Shown here: piece after piece, positions 5,194-12,162 of the stretch
Position numbering within the stretch: the first letter of the stretch is position 1
How the letters are laid out: each line of letters starts with the position of its first letter
NCBI GenBank assembly: GCA_934358675.1
Contig: CAKRKX010000064.1
Coordinates: 1 to 14,424 of the forward strand
Source: an uncultured Agathobacter sp.
GTDB taxonomy: Bacteria > Bacillota > Clostridia > Lachnospirales > Lachnospiraceae
DNA: 14,424 bases
Direction of reading: 5' to 3'
Program-made: the position numbers and the translations under genes
The notes under the pieces: model-generated
Seen by the model: the letters and a program-made list of their open reading frames with translations, nothing else
What the model was told of the DNA's origin: nothing
Databases searched by the model: none

Positions 5194-6267
5194 ATGATGA
5201 GAATTGGAATGCTGACAAGCGGCGGAGACTGCCAGGCTTTAAATGCAGCGATGAGAGGCGTTGTTAAGGGACTTTCTGCGAACGTAAAGGATTTAGAGAT
5301 CTACGGATTTGAGAATGGATACAAGGGACTGATCTATGGAGATTACCGTCTGTTGACATCGGCGGATTTCTCCGGAATTCTGACCAAAGGAGGCACGATT
5401 CTCGGATCATCCCGTCAGCCGTTCAAGCTGATGCGCGTGCCGGATGAGAACGGACTGGATAAGGTTGAGGCGATGAAGCAGACCTATCACAAGTTAAATC
5501 TTGACTGTCTGGTCATCCTCGGTGGTAACGGAACACAGAAGACAGCGAATCTTCTTCGCGAAGAGGGGCTGAATATCATCCATCTTCCGAAGACGATTGA
5601 TAATGATATTTACGGAACGGATGTGACATTCGGATTCCAGAGTGCGATCAATATCGCAACCGAGGCGATCGACTGCATCCATACGACAGCCGCATCCCAT
5701 AACCGTGTATTCATCGTTGAAGTTATGGGACACAAAGTCGGATGGCTGACTTTGTATGCAGGTATCGCAGGTGGTGCAGACATCATTCTGCTTCCTGAGA
5801 TTCCATACGATATTAATAAAGTTGTCGATGCGATCCACAAACGCACAAAGGACGGCAAGGGATTCACAATTCTCGCTGTTGCGGAGGGCGCGATCTCCAA
5901 AGAGGATGCAGCTCTGCCGAAGAAAGAGTACAAGGCAAAGCTTGCTGATCGCAAATATCCGTCCGTATCCTATGAGATCGCAGACAAGATCAAGGAAGTG
6001 TGCGGAACGGAAGTGCGTGTTGCGGTTCCGGGACATACGCAGCGAGGCGGAAGTCCATGCCCGTACGATCGCGTTTTGTGTACAAGACTCGGATCAGCGG
6101 CAGCCAAGGCGATCATGGATCAGGATTACGGCTGCATGATCGCGATGATCAATAACAAGACGAAGCGCGTGCCGCTCGGCGAGGTTGCCGGTAAGCTCAA
6201 GATGGTTGATCCGGACAGCCAGATGATCAAAGAAGCAAAGAGAACCGGAATCAGTTTCGGTGACTAG
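5194..6267 (+). CDS. pfkA: 6-phosphofructokinase, group III (ATP/PPi mixed clade) type
   Basis: The 357-aa enzyme phosphorylates fructose 6-phosphate in glycolysis. Visible motifs are the N-terminal phosphate loop LTSGGDCQALNA (7-18), GGNGT (110-114), PKTIDND with catalytic Asp136 (132-138), MGHKVGWL (178-185) and the F6P-binding GHTQRGGSP (280-288). In E. coli PfkA terms the donor-site positions read Gly104 (ATP-like) but Lys124 (PKTIDND, the lysine of PPi enzymes, where ATP enzymes have Gly). This combination is known from group III phosphofructokinases. The Mg-binding Asp of GGDGS is Asn112 here. It is longer than classical bacterial PfkA (about 320 aa). GGAGGAGG precedes an ATGATG, so the start could be 5194 or 5197. 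It heads a six-gene operon. The donor (ATP or PPi) is inferred, not seen. Confidence 0.92.
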   Translation: MMRIGMLTSGGDCQALNAAMRGVVKGLSANVKDLEIYGFENGYKGLIYGDYRLLTSADFSGILTKGGTILGSSRQPFKLMRVPDENGLDKVEAMKQTYHKLNLDCLVILGGNGTQKTANLLREEGLNIIHLPKTIDNDIYGTDVTFGFQSAINIATEAIDCIHTTAASHNRVFIVEVMGHKVGWLTLYAGIAGGADIILLPEIPYDINKVVDAIHKRTKDGKGFTILAVAEGAISKEDAALPKKEYKAKLADRKYPSVSYEIADKIKEVCGTEVRVAVPGHTQRGGSPCPYDRVLCTRLGSAAAKAIMDQDYGCMIAMINNKTKRVPLGEVAGKLKMVDPDSQMIKEAKRTGISFGD

Positions 6268-6280
6268 GAGGATATAAACC

Positions 6281-7852
6281 ATGTCTTATACGGCGTTATA
6301 CCGTAAGTTCCGTCCCCAGGAGTTTGAGGACGTCAAGGGACAGGACCATATTGTAACAACACTTAAGAATCAGATAAAAGCCGATCGAATCGGACATGCC
6401 TATCTGTTTTGCGGAACACGAGGTACAGGTAAGACAACGGTTGCCAAGATCTTTGCAAAAGCAGTAAATTGTGAACATCCAGTAGACGGAAGTCCTTGTG
6501 GTGAGTGCCCTTCTTGTAAGGGCATTGCCGCCGGGACTTCTATGAATGTCATAGAGATTGATGCGGCATCGAACAACGGTGTAGACAACATCCGCCAGAT
6601 CCGTGAGGAAGTGGCGTACCGCCCGACGGAGGGCAAGTACAAGGTCTATATCATCGATGAGATACATATGCTTTCGACGGGAGCGTTCAACGCATTGCTC
6701 AAGACGCTCGAGGAACCGCCGGCATACGTGATCTTTATTCTTGCGACGACCGAGGCGCACAAGATTCCGATCACGATCCTGTCGCGCTGTCAGAGATACG
6801 ACTTTCACCGTATCTCGATCGACACGATCACGAACCGCCTGACGGAGCTGATGAAGGAAGAACAGGTCGATGTGGAGGAGCGGGCATTGCGTTACGTTGC
6901 CAAAGCGGGCGACGGTTCGATGCGAGATGCTTTGAGTCTTCTGGATCAATGCATTGCGTTTCATCTCGGAGAGAAACTTACCTATGAAAATGTACTCGAT
7001 GTGCTTGGCGCGGTGGATACGGAAGTGTTCTCACGCCTTTTGCGGGAGATCATTAACCGTAATGTAACCGGTGCAATCCATGTCGTCGGCGAACTGGTCG
7101 ACGAGGGACGTGAGCTGGGGCAGCTCGTCAATGACTTTACGTGGTATATGCGAAACCTTCTGCTTTTGCAGAGCTCGGACGAGATGGAAGAGGTGCTGGA
7201 TATATCCGCCGACAATCTCGCAGCACTCAAGGAAGAGGCACAGATGGTGGAACCGGAAGTGCTTATGCGCTACATCCGCATTTTCTCGGATCTGAGCAAC
7301 CAGATCAAATACGCAGCGCAGAAGCGGATCGTGCTTGAGATCGCGATCATTAAACTGTGCAGACCGCAGATGGAGACGGACTATTCGTCACTTGTGGATC
7401 GCATGGACGATCTGGAGAAAAAGCTGGCAAGCGGTGTGGTTCCGGTCGCACAGACAGGTGCGGCAGCAGCTCCGGCACAGAGCGCAGCGACTCCGACGGA
7501 AAAGCCGACGATGCCGAAAGCGATACCTGACGATATCAAACAGGTCGTGCAGAACTGGAAGGCGATGCTTTCTGAGGCGGGCGGACTGACGCGGCAGTAT
7601 TTGAACAAGGCAGTGCCGAGCCTTGGCAATAGCGGCGATCTGATGCTTGTCTTTGACGATAAGAACGCGTTTGAATATCTCAATGAGGATAAGGCGGAGT
7701 GTATGACGCATTTTAAGCAGCTCATGGAGAATCGTGTCGGCAAAGAGATCGAAGTGACGCTTCACATGAATGAAAGCGGCAGAAGCGCCGGCGATGTCGT
7801 GCCGGATTTGCGCCTTGCGATCAATTTTGATATTGAGGAAGAAAACTTTTAA
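6281..7852 (+). CDS. dnaX: DNA polymerase III subunit gamma/tau
   Basis: The 523-aa clamp-loader ATPase loads the sliding clamp at the replication fork. Visible features: SYTALYRKFRP start, Walker A GTRGTGKT (45-52), zinc-binding cysteines 64, 73, 76 and 79, Walker B IIDEIHM (124-130), the SRC arginine-finger motif (168-170), and a third domain ending near residue 380. An Ala/Pro/Thr-rich linker (about 386-410) and a C-terminal domain (about 411-523) correspond to the tau-specific part, so the full product is tau-like. The Shine-Dalgarno TAGGAGGA overlaps the pfk stop, with a 13-base gap to the ATG. Order dnaX-ybaB-recR is widely conserved. A possible slippery site is described under findings. 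Confidence 0.97.
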   Translation: MSYTALYRKFRPQEFEDVKGQDHIVTTLKNQIKADRIGHAYLFCGTRGTGKTTVAKIFAKAVNCEHPVDGSPCGECPSCKGIAAGTSMNVIEIDAASNNGVDNIRQIREEVAYRPTEGKYKVYIIDEIHMLSTGAFNALLKTLEEPPAYVIFILATTEAHKIPITILSRCQRYDFHRISIDTITNRLTELMKEEQVDVEERALRYVAKAGDGSMRDALSLLDQCIAFHLGEKLTYENVLDVLGAVDTEVFSRLLREIINRNVTGAIHVVGELVDEGRELGQLVNDFTWYMRNLLLLQSSDEMEEVLDISADNLAALKEEAQMVEPEVLMRYIRIFSDLSNQIKYAAQKRIVLEIAIIKLCRPQMETDYSSLVDRMDDLEKKLASGVVPVAQTGAAAAPAQSAATPTEKPTMPKAIPDDIKQVVQNWKAMLSEAGGLTRQYLNKAVPSLGNSGDLMLVFDDKNAFEYLNEDKAECMTHFKQLMENRVGKEIEVTLHMNESGRSAGDVVPDLRLAINFDIEEENF

Positions 7853-7861
7853 TGATATGAT
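7833..7861 (+). promoter_or_regulatory. Candidate internal promoter at the end of dnaX
   Basis: TTGAGG (7833-7838), 17 bases, TATGAT (7856-7861), with an extended -10 TG at 7853-7854. It straddles the dnaX stop codon and would start transcription near 7868, giving the ybaB-recR-transketolase genes separate expression. Confidence 0.55.
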
Positions 7862-7862
7862 A

Positions 7863-7936
7863 CACAAGGGGCTGCGGTACATCTTTGATGTATCGCTAAG
7901 TAGGCTTGTGAGAGCTGTGCAACAGCGGAACAAGTC
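7863..7936 (+). ncRNA. Structured leader between dnaX and ybaB, function unknown
   Basis: Stem A is a 10-bp hairpin with a TTT loop (7874-7883 with 7887-7896, one G-U). Stem B, CACAAG (7863-7868) with CTTGTG (7905-7910), would enclose A. Stem C, GGCTTGT (7903-7909) with ACAAGTC (7930-7936, one G-U), contains an inner GCTGT/ACAGC hairpin (7914-7918 with 7922-7926). B and C share 7905-7909 and exclude each other. It does not match the SRP RNA consensus that is often near dnaX, and no T-run follows C. I recognise no known riboswitch; the call rests on secondary structure alone. Confidence 0.45.
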
Positions 7937-7985
7937 GTGGATCATAGAAAGTTATAAATATATATAAAATATGGAGGACACCCAC

Positions 7986-8330
7986 ATGGCAAAAAGAGGT
8001 GGATTCCCGGGCGGAATGCCGGGAAACATGAACAACATTATGAAGCAGGCGCAGAAGATGCAGCGCCAGATGGAAGAGGCTCAGAAAGCGCTTGAGGAGC
8101 AGGAGATTACAGCTGCAGCAGGCGGCGGAGCAGTAGAAGTAACCGTATCCGGCAAGCGTGAAGTGACCAAAGTAAAGCTTGCAGAGGAAGTTGTTGATCC
8201 GGATGATATCGAGATGCTTGAGGATCTGATCATGGCAGCAACCAACGAGGCATTACGCCAGGTCGATGAGGCTTCCCAGAAGTCGATGTCACAGATTACC
8301 GGAGGACTGGGTGGAGGATTCCCATTCTAA
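7986..8330 (+). CDS. ybaB: YbaB/EbfC family nucleoid-associated protein
   Basis: The 114-aa product starts [20 protein letters not shown] and contains the helical segment [20 protein letters not shown] and the beta-sheet part [15 protein letters not shown] that define the family. YbaB/EbfC dimers bind DNA with a tweezer-like fold and are often encoded beside recR and dnaX. An in-frame ATG at 7971 would add five residues, but it overlaps the GGAGG (7973-7977), which sits eight bases before 7986, so 7986 is chosen. Both ends are Gly/Phe-rich. It has its own candidate promoter and is one base away from recR. Confidence 0.95.
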   Translation: MAKRGGFPGGMPGNMNNIMKQAQKMQRQMEEAQKALEEQEITAAAGGGAVEVTVSGKREVTKVKLAEEVVDPDDIEMLEDLIMAATNEALRQVDEASQKSMSQITGGLGGGFPF

Positions 8331-8331
8331 G

Positions 8332-8928
8332 ATGGATTATTACAGTAATGAGATTTCAAAACTGATCGAGGAGTTGTCTTCGCTTCCGGGCATCGGGGCG
8401 AAGTCCGCACAGCGGCTGGCATTTCATATATTAAATATGCCGGAGGACCATGTGGAGGCGCTGTCTTCCGCAATCCTGTCCGCGAAGCATAATGTGAAGT
8501 ACTGCAAGTGCTGCTTTAACTTGACAGATCAGGAAATTTGTCCTATATGTAGTGATGAAGCGCGTGACCACAAGACGATTATGGTCGTTGAGAACACGCG
8601 TGATCTTGTTGCATACGAGAAAACCGGCAAGTATGAGGGAGTCTATCATGTGCTGCATGGGGCAATCTCACCGATGCTTGGAATCGGTCCGAATGACATT
8701 AAGCTGAAGGAACTGATGGTGCGTCTGGAGGGCGATGTCGAAGAAGTGATCATCGCGACGAACTCAAGCCTTGAGGGCGAGACGACCGCGATGTATATCA
8801 GCAAACTGATCAAGCCGACCGGTATCAAAGTGACAAGAATCGCCAGCGGAGTTCCGGTTGGCGGTGATCTTGAATACATTGATGAAGTGACGTTGCTCCG
8901 CGCTTTGCAGGGAAGAACGGAACTTTAA
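8332..8928 (+). CDS. recR: Recombination protein RecR
   Basis: The 198-aa product acts with RecO (and RecF) to load RecA on gapped DNA. Visible features are a helix-hairpin-helix [16 protein letters not shown] (15-30), a zinc finger with Cys58, Cys61, Cys70 and Cys73, and a Toprim domain from about 81 (IMVVEN, Glu87) to about 172, then the [13 protein letters not shown] motif (172-184). The start ATG is one base after the ybaB stop; the frame is open further upstream, but [20 protein letters not shown] matches the family start. The nearest Shine-Dalgarno (GGAGG, 8313-8317) is 14 bases away, so translation probably depends on coupling to ybaB. Confidence 0.97.
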   Translation: MDYYSNEISKLIEELSSLPGIGAKSAQRLAFHILNMPEDHVEALSSAILSAKHNVKYCKCCFNLTDQEICPICSDEARDHKTIMVVENTRDLVAYEKTGKYEGVYHVLHGAISPMLGIGPNDIKLKELMVRLEGDVEEVIIATNSSLEGETTAMYISKLIKPTGIKVTRIASGVPVGGDLEYIDEVTLLRALQGRTEL

Positions 8929-8945
8929 ATAACAAAGGAGAGTCT

Positions 8946-9782
8946 ATGAATAATTTAGAGCTGGAAAAGACAGCGAATGAGATTCGCAAAAGTATTGTAA
9001 CCGCAGTACACAGTGCCAAGTCCGGACATCCGGGCGGATCATTGTCTGCTGCAGACATCTTCACTTACTTATATTTTGAAGAGTTAAACGTAGATCCTAA
9101 GAATCCGAAGGATGAGAACCGTGACCGTTTTGTATTATCCAAGGGTCATGTGGCTCCTGCATTGTATTCCACACTTGCAGAAAAAGGCTTTTTCCCGAAG
9201 GAAGACCTTACCACACTTCGCCACACCGGATCTTATCTGCAGGGACATCCGGATATGAAGCATATTCCGGGCGTTGACATGTCCAGCGGATCACTTGGAC
9301 AGGGCGTGTCTGCCGCTGTCGGTATGGCTGCCGCAGGCAAGTTTGACAACAAGGATTATCGTGTTTATACATTGACCGGAGACGGTGAGATTCAGGAAGG
9401 ACAGATCTGGGAGGCTGCTATGTGGGCAGGACACCGCAAGCTGGACAACCTCGTTGTGATCGTCGACAACAACAATTTGCAGATTGACGGAGAAATCGAC
9501 AAAGTCTGCTCTCCGTACCCGATCGACAAGAAATTTGAAGCATTCAATTTCCATACTATCGTGATCGATGGCAACAACTTTGACGAGATCCGTGCCGCTT
9601 TCAAGGAAGCGCGTGAAACCAAGGGACAGCCGACCGCAATTATCGCCAAGACAATTAAGGGAAAAGGCGTTTCTTATATGGAGAACCAGGCTGGATGGCA
9701 CGGTAAAGCTCCAAACGATGATGAATACAAGATCGCTATGGAAGAACTCGAGAAGGCAGGTGAAGCATTATGTCAGAAGTAA
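8946..9782 (+). CDS. Transketolase, N-terminal (ThDP pyrophosphate-binding) subunit
   Basis: The 278-aa protein is the first half of a split transketolase. It carries the thiamine-diphosphate motif GDGEIQEGQIWEA (145-157) ending in the metal-binding DNNN (174-177), plus the substrate histidines in SGHPGG (26-31), KGH (66-68) and GHPD (100-103). With the next gene it forms an enzyme that moves two-carbon units between sugar phosphates in the non-oxidative pentose-phosphate pathway. Two-subunit forms are common in clostridia and archaea. A clear AAAGGAGAG precedes the ATG, 17 bases after the recR stop. The stop overlaps the next start, so the subunits are translationally coupled. Confidence 0.95.
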   Translation: MNNLELEKTANEIRKSIVTAVHSAKSGHPGGSLSAADIFTYLYFEELNVDPKNPKDENRDRFVLSKGHVAPALYSTLAEKGFFPKEDLTTLRHTGSYLQGHPDMKHIPGVDMSSGSLGQGVSAAVGMAAAGKFDNKDYRVYTLTGDGEIQEGQIWEAAMWAGHRKLDNLVVIVDNNNLQIDGEIDKVCSPYPIDKKFEAFNFHTIVIDGNNFDEIRAAFKEARETKGQPTAIIAKTIKGKGVSYMENQAGWHGKAPNDDEYKIAMEELEKAGEALCQK

Positions 9783-10711
9783 AGAAGATTGCAACGCGTG
9801 ACAGCTATGGTAACGCATTGGTAGAACTTGGTAAGGAACATGAGAATCTGATCGTGCTCGATGCGGATCTTGCAGGCGCAACCAAGACTTGCATTTTCCA
9901 GAAAGAATTTCCGGAGCGTCATTGGGACTGCGGTATCGCAGAGTGTAACATGACCGGTATTGCAGCAGGTCTTGCAACTTGCGGCAAAGTACCTTTTATC
10001 AGTTCGTTCGCTATGTTTGCAGCAGGACGTAACTTTGAGCAGGTGCGTAACTCCATCGGTTATCCACACTTGAATGTGAAGATCGGAGCAACCCATGCCG
10101 GCATCTCTGTCGGTGAGGACGGAGCAACCCATCAGTGCCTTGAGGATCTTGCTTTGATGCGTGAGATCCCGGGAATGGTTGTTATCAACCCATCCGATGA
10201 TGTTGAGGCGCGTGCGGCAGTGAAGGCTGCATACGATTATGTAGGACCGGTTTATCTGCGTTTCGGACGTCTCGCAGTGCCGGTGATCAATGACAATGCG
10301 GATTATAAGTTTGAAATCGGCAAAGGCATTACATTAAAAGAAGGTACGGATGTATCGATTTTTGCAACCGGACTGGAAGTGTCAGAGGCACTTGCAGCGG
10401 CTGATATGCTCACAAAAGACGGTATCTCTGCGGAAGTGATCAACATTCATACCATCAAGCCGCTTGACGAGGAACTTGTCATTGCATCTGCAACAAAGAC
10501 GGGCAAAGTCGTAACGGTTGAGGAGCACTCTATCGTTGGAGGTCTTGGAAGTGCGGTTGCGGAAGTTCTCAGTGAGAAAGCACCGACGAAGATGATGCGT
10601 ATCGGTGTCAATGACCGGTTCGGTGAGTCCGGTCCGGCACTGGAGCTGATCCACAAGTATGAGCTGGATGCAGAGGGCATCTACAAGAAAGTCAAAGCAT
10701 TCTGCAAATAA
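9770..10711 (+). CDS. Transketolase, C-terminal (pyrimidine-binding) subunit
   Basis: The 313-aa protein is the second half of the split transketolase, with the pyrimidine-binding domain (about 5-170) and the C-terminal transketolase domain (about 190-305). The conserved glutamate that activates the thiamine ring is Glu58 in GIAECNM, and the substrate loop THAGISVGEDGATHQ (108-122) is intact. The VTVEEHSIVGGLGSAVAE stretch (about 249-266) is typical of the C-terminal domain. The start overlaps the previous gene by 13 bases in another frame. A 1-deoxyxylulose-5-phosphate synthase is excluded because that enzyme is one long chain. A terminator follows 14 bases after the stop. Confidence 0.95.
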   Translation: MSEVKKIATRDSYGNALVELGKEHENLIVLDADLAGATKTCIFQKEFPERHWDCGIAECNMTGIAAGLATCGKVPFISSFAMFAAGRNFEQVRNSIGYPHLNVKIGATHAGISVGEDGATHQCLEDLALMREIPGMVVINPSDDVEARAAVKAAYDYVGPVYLRFGRLAVPVINDNADYKFEIGKGITLKEGTDVSIFATGLEVSEALAAADMLTKDGISAEVINIHTIKPLDEELVIASATKTGKVVTVEEHSIVGGLGSAVAEVLSEKAPTKMMRIGVNDRFGESGPALELIHKYELDAEGIYKKVKAFCK

Positions 10712-10724
10712 ATGAAGAGATTAT

Positions 10725-10762
10725 GGAGCTGTCGCGAAAGCGGCAGCTTCTTTTGCTTTTTG
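10725..10762 (+). terminator. Intrinsic terminator of the pfk-transketolase operon
   Basis: An 11-bp stem (10725-10735 with 10740-10750, two G-U pairs) is capped by a GAAA tetraloop and followed by TTTTGCTTTTTG. Confidence 0.88.
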
Positions 10763-10787
10763 CCGTAATTTGTCACTCACTTTTTTG

Positions 10788-10804
10788 AAAACCTGTCAGG
10801 TTTT
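10788..10804. repeat. Short palindrome upstream of the LysM gene
   Basis: AAAACCTG-T-CAGGTTTT, perfect 8-base arms around one base, followed by one more T. It could be an operator, or a second weak terminator. No convincing -35/-10 pair was found between 10763 and 10879, so the promoter of the LysM gene is unidentified. Confidence 0.35.
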
Positions 10805-10879
10805 TCCAAAATTCTCCTGCGCCTGTGTGTTAGCATAAGGAAACGAAATGATAGGATTTGTTGGATAAGGAGTGGGCAA

Positions 10880-12109
10880 ATGATCGATATCGAGATGAAG
10901 AATGAACGAAATCTGAAGAACATCCGCCAAATCGGAACGCCGACACAGGAAGATAAGATCTACATAGAGAATGCCGTCTACGCAAGAATACATGAGGAGG
11001 ATTACGCGGAGAAAAAGGTGTTTGTCTTTATGGGACACACGGAATGCATTCAGGGGCGTTACACGACCTTCATTGAGGCGGCGATCCCGGTGCTTAAGAT
11101 GGAATTTGTGCAAAATGCGCCACAGTGGAACAATCGCGCGTGGAGTGATGTATTCCGCGAGGTAAAGAGGTCGTATGAGAATTCGATCATTGTCGGCTGG
11201 GCGATGGACCAGAAAGGCTATGCGCCGAGCATGACGCCGGAGCTGGAGGCAATCCACAGGGAACAGTTCGGCGGTGCACATCAGGTGCTTTTCCTCATGG
11301 ACAGTATTGAGGGTGAGGAAACGTTCTATATTAATAAAGGCAATTGGCTGCAGAAAAAGGAAGGTTTTTACATATTCTATGCGCGGGAACTGCGCCAGGT
11401 GTGCCCGCCGGAAGTGGTTGTAGAGATGCCGAAACAGGCGCGGATCGGTTCGGTTCCTCCGACGGAGCCGAAAGCAGACCGCGCTCAATACCGGAAGACA
11501 TTGCAGAAAAAAGAGAATGTGCAGGAGGCGCAGCGCGCGACTTCTTATGCGATGACCGCAGCGGTGGCGCTTCTTGTTGTGATTGTCGGTCTTGGTGTCG
11601 TGCAGGATCGTATCCATGTGCCGGGACTGCAGAAAGCGGTACAGACGATCGCGTCGTTTGGCGATAAAGAGGCGCAAAAAGCGCAGGTACTTGTCGGAAC
11701 GGAGATCAGGGAGACGCAGCAGAGTACGCAGGAAGCGGAGGATACTTATACCGAGACGCTGGATCTGATCCCGATCGAATCGATCAGCGCGGGCGATATC
11801 AAGACGGTGGATGAAACGGGCAACGTTAAAGAAACGGAACAAGGCGATGCATCTGATCCGGAGAAGAATTCTGAACAACAGGACCAGGAGAAGACGCAGG
11901 AAGAAGCGGGCGCGGAGGATACTGCAAGCAGGCGGACAGATGTAACAGTGGAGACTCCGAAATATTATGTTGTCAAATCCGGTGATACGCTCACTTCCAT
12001 CTGTAATCAGGTCTATGGATCCACTGCGAAGATGAGAGAACTGAAAGAGTACAATCAGCTGGATGATGCAGACGACATCCATGTCGATCAGAAATTGTTA
12101 CTTCCGTAA
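10880..12109 (+). CDS. Single-pass membrane protein: degenerate JAMM/MPN-like domain, TM helix, LysM
   Basis: The 409-aa product has three parts. Residues about 25-168 look like a JAB1/MPN fold: FVFMG (48-52), YTTFIEAAIPV (61-71), IIVGW (103-107), a loop where the metal motif should be (108-122), HQVLFLMDS (134-142) and FYINKG then GFYIFYARE. In active JAMM proteases VGW is followed by H-[ST]-H, later S and D; here it is M109-D110-Q111, so the zinc ligands are gone. A hydrophobic helix at 222-241 follows a basic stretch, predicting N-in/C-out. A long acidic, Gln/Glu-rich linker (262-356) leads to a clear LysM (362-408, YVVKSGDTLTSICNQVYG) that would bind peptidoglycan outside. AAGGAG lies eight bases before the ATG. 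LysM and topology are firm; the MPN assignment is by pattern only. Confidence 0.75.
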   Translation: MIDIEMKNERNLKNIRQIGTPTQEDKIYIENAVYARIHEEDYAEKKVFVFMGHTECIQGRYTTFIEAAIPVLKMEFVQNAPQWNNRAWSDVFREVKRSYENSIIVGWAMDQKGYAPSMTPELEAIHREQFGGAHQVLFLMDSIEGEETFYINKGNWLQKKEGFYIFYARELRQVCPPEVVVEMPKQARIGSVPPTEPKADRAQYRKTLQKKENVQEAQRATSYAMTAAVALLVVIVGLGVVQDRIHVPGLQKAVQTIASFGDKEAQKAQVLVGTEIRETQQSTQEAEDTYTETLDLIPIESISAGDIKTVDETGNVKETEQGDASDPEKNSEQQDQEKTQEEAGAEDTASRRTDVTVETPKYYVVKSGDTLTSICNQVYGSTAKMRELKEYNQLDDADDIHVDQKLLLP

Positions 12110-12130
12110 TCGATGAGGGAATGTTATAAT
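12102..12130 (+). promoter_or_regulatory. Extended -10 promoter of the DUF5711-cvpA pair
   Basis: A perfect TATAAT (12125-12130) is preceded by TGT (12122-12124), forming an extended -10. The -35 is poor (TTCCGT, 12102-12107). It lies within and just after the LysM stop codon. Confidence 0.6.
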
Positions 12131-12139
12131 TGTAACATT
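12120..12139. promoter_or_regulatory. Inverted repeat over the -10, candidate operator
   Basis: AATGTTA (12120-12126) and TAACATT (12133-12139) flank six bases. The repeat covers the -10 box, a position where a repressor would block initiation. No matching regulator is in the window. Confidence 0.4.
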
Positions 12140-12162
12140 AAACAACAAGGAGAGATAAAACG

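Noticed and set aside
7971..7985. Upstream ATG for YbaB.
   Set aside because: It overlaps the GGAGG that serves the ATG at 7986, and MEDTH is not family-like.
7853..7985. SRP (4.5S/scRNA) gene beside dnaX.
   Set aside because: The conserved SRP apical-loop sequences (such as CAGGTC and GGAAG) are absent.
8266..8331. A 22-codon upstream extension of RecR.
   Set aside because: It overlaps the end of ybaB and does not resemble RecR; the family start [11 protein letters not shown] fits ATG 8332.
10796..12082. A long open frame on the minus strand across the LysM gene (428 codons).
   Set aside because: Its product is an Arg/Leu/His/Ile-rich composition artefact, with no Shine-Dalgarno and no known motif. 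The plus strand has LysM, a TM helix and a good ribosome site.
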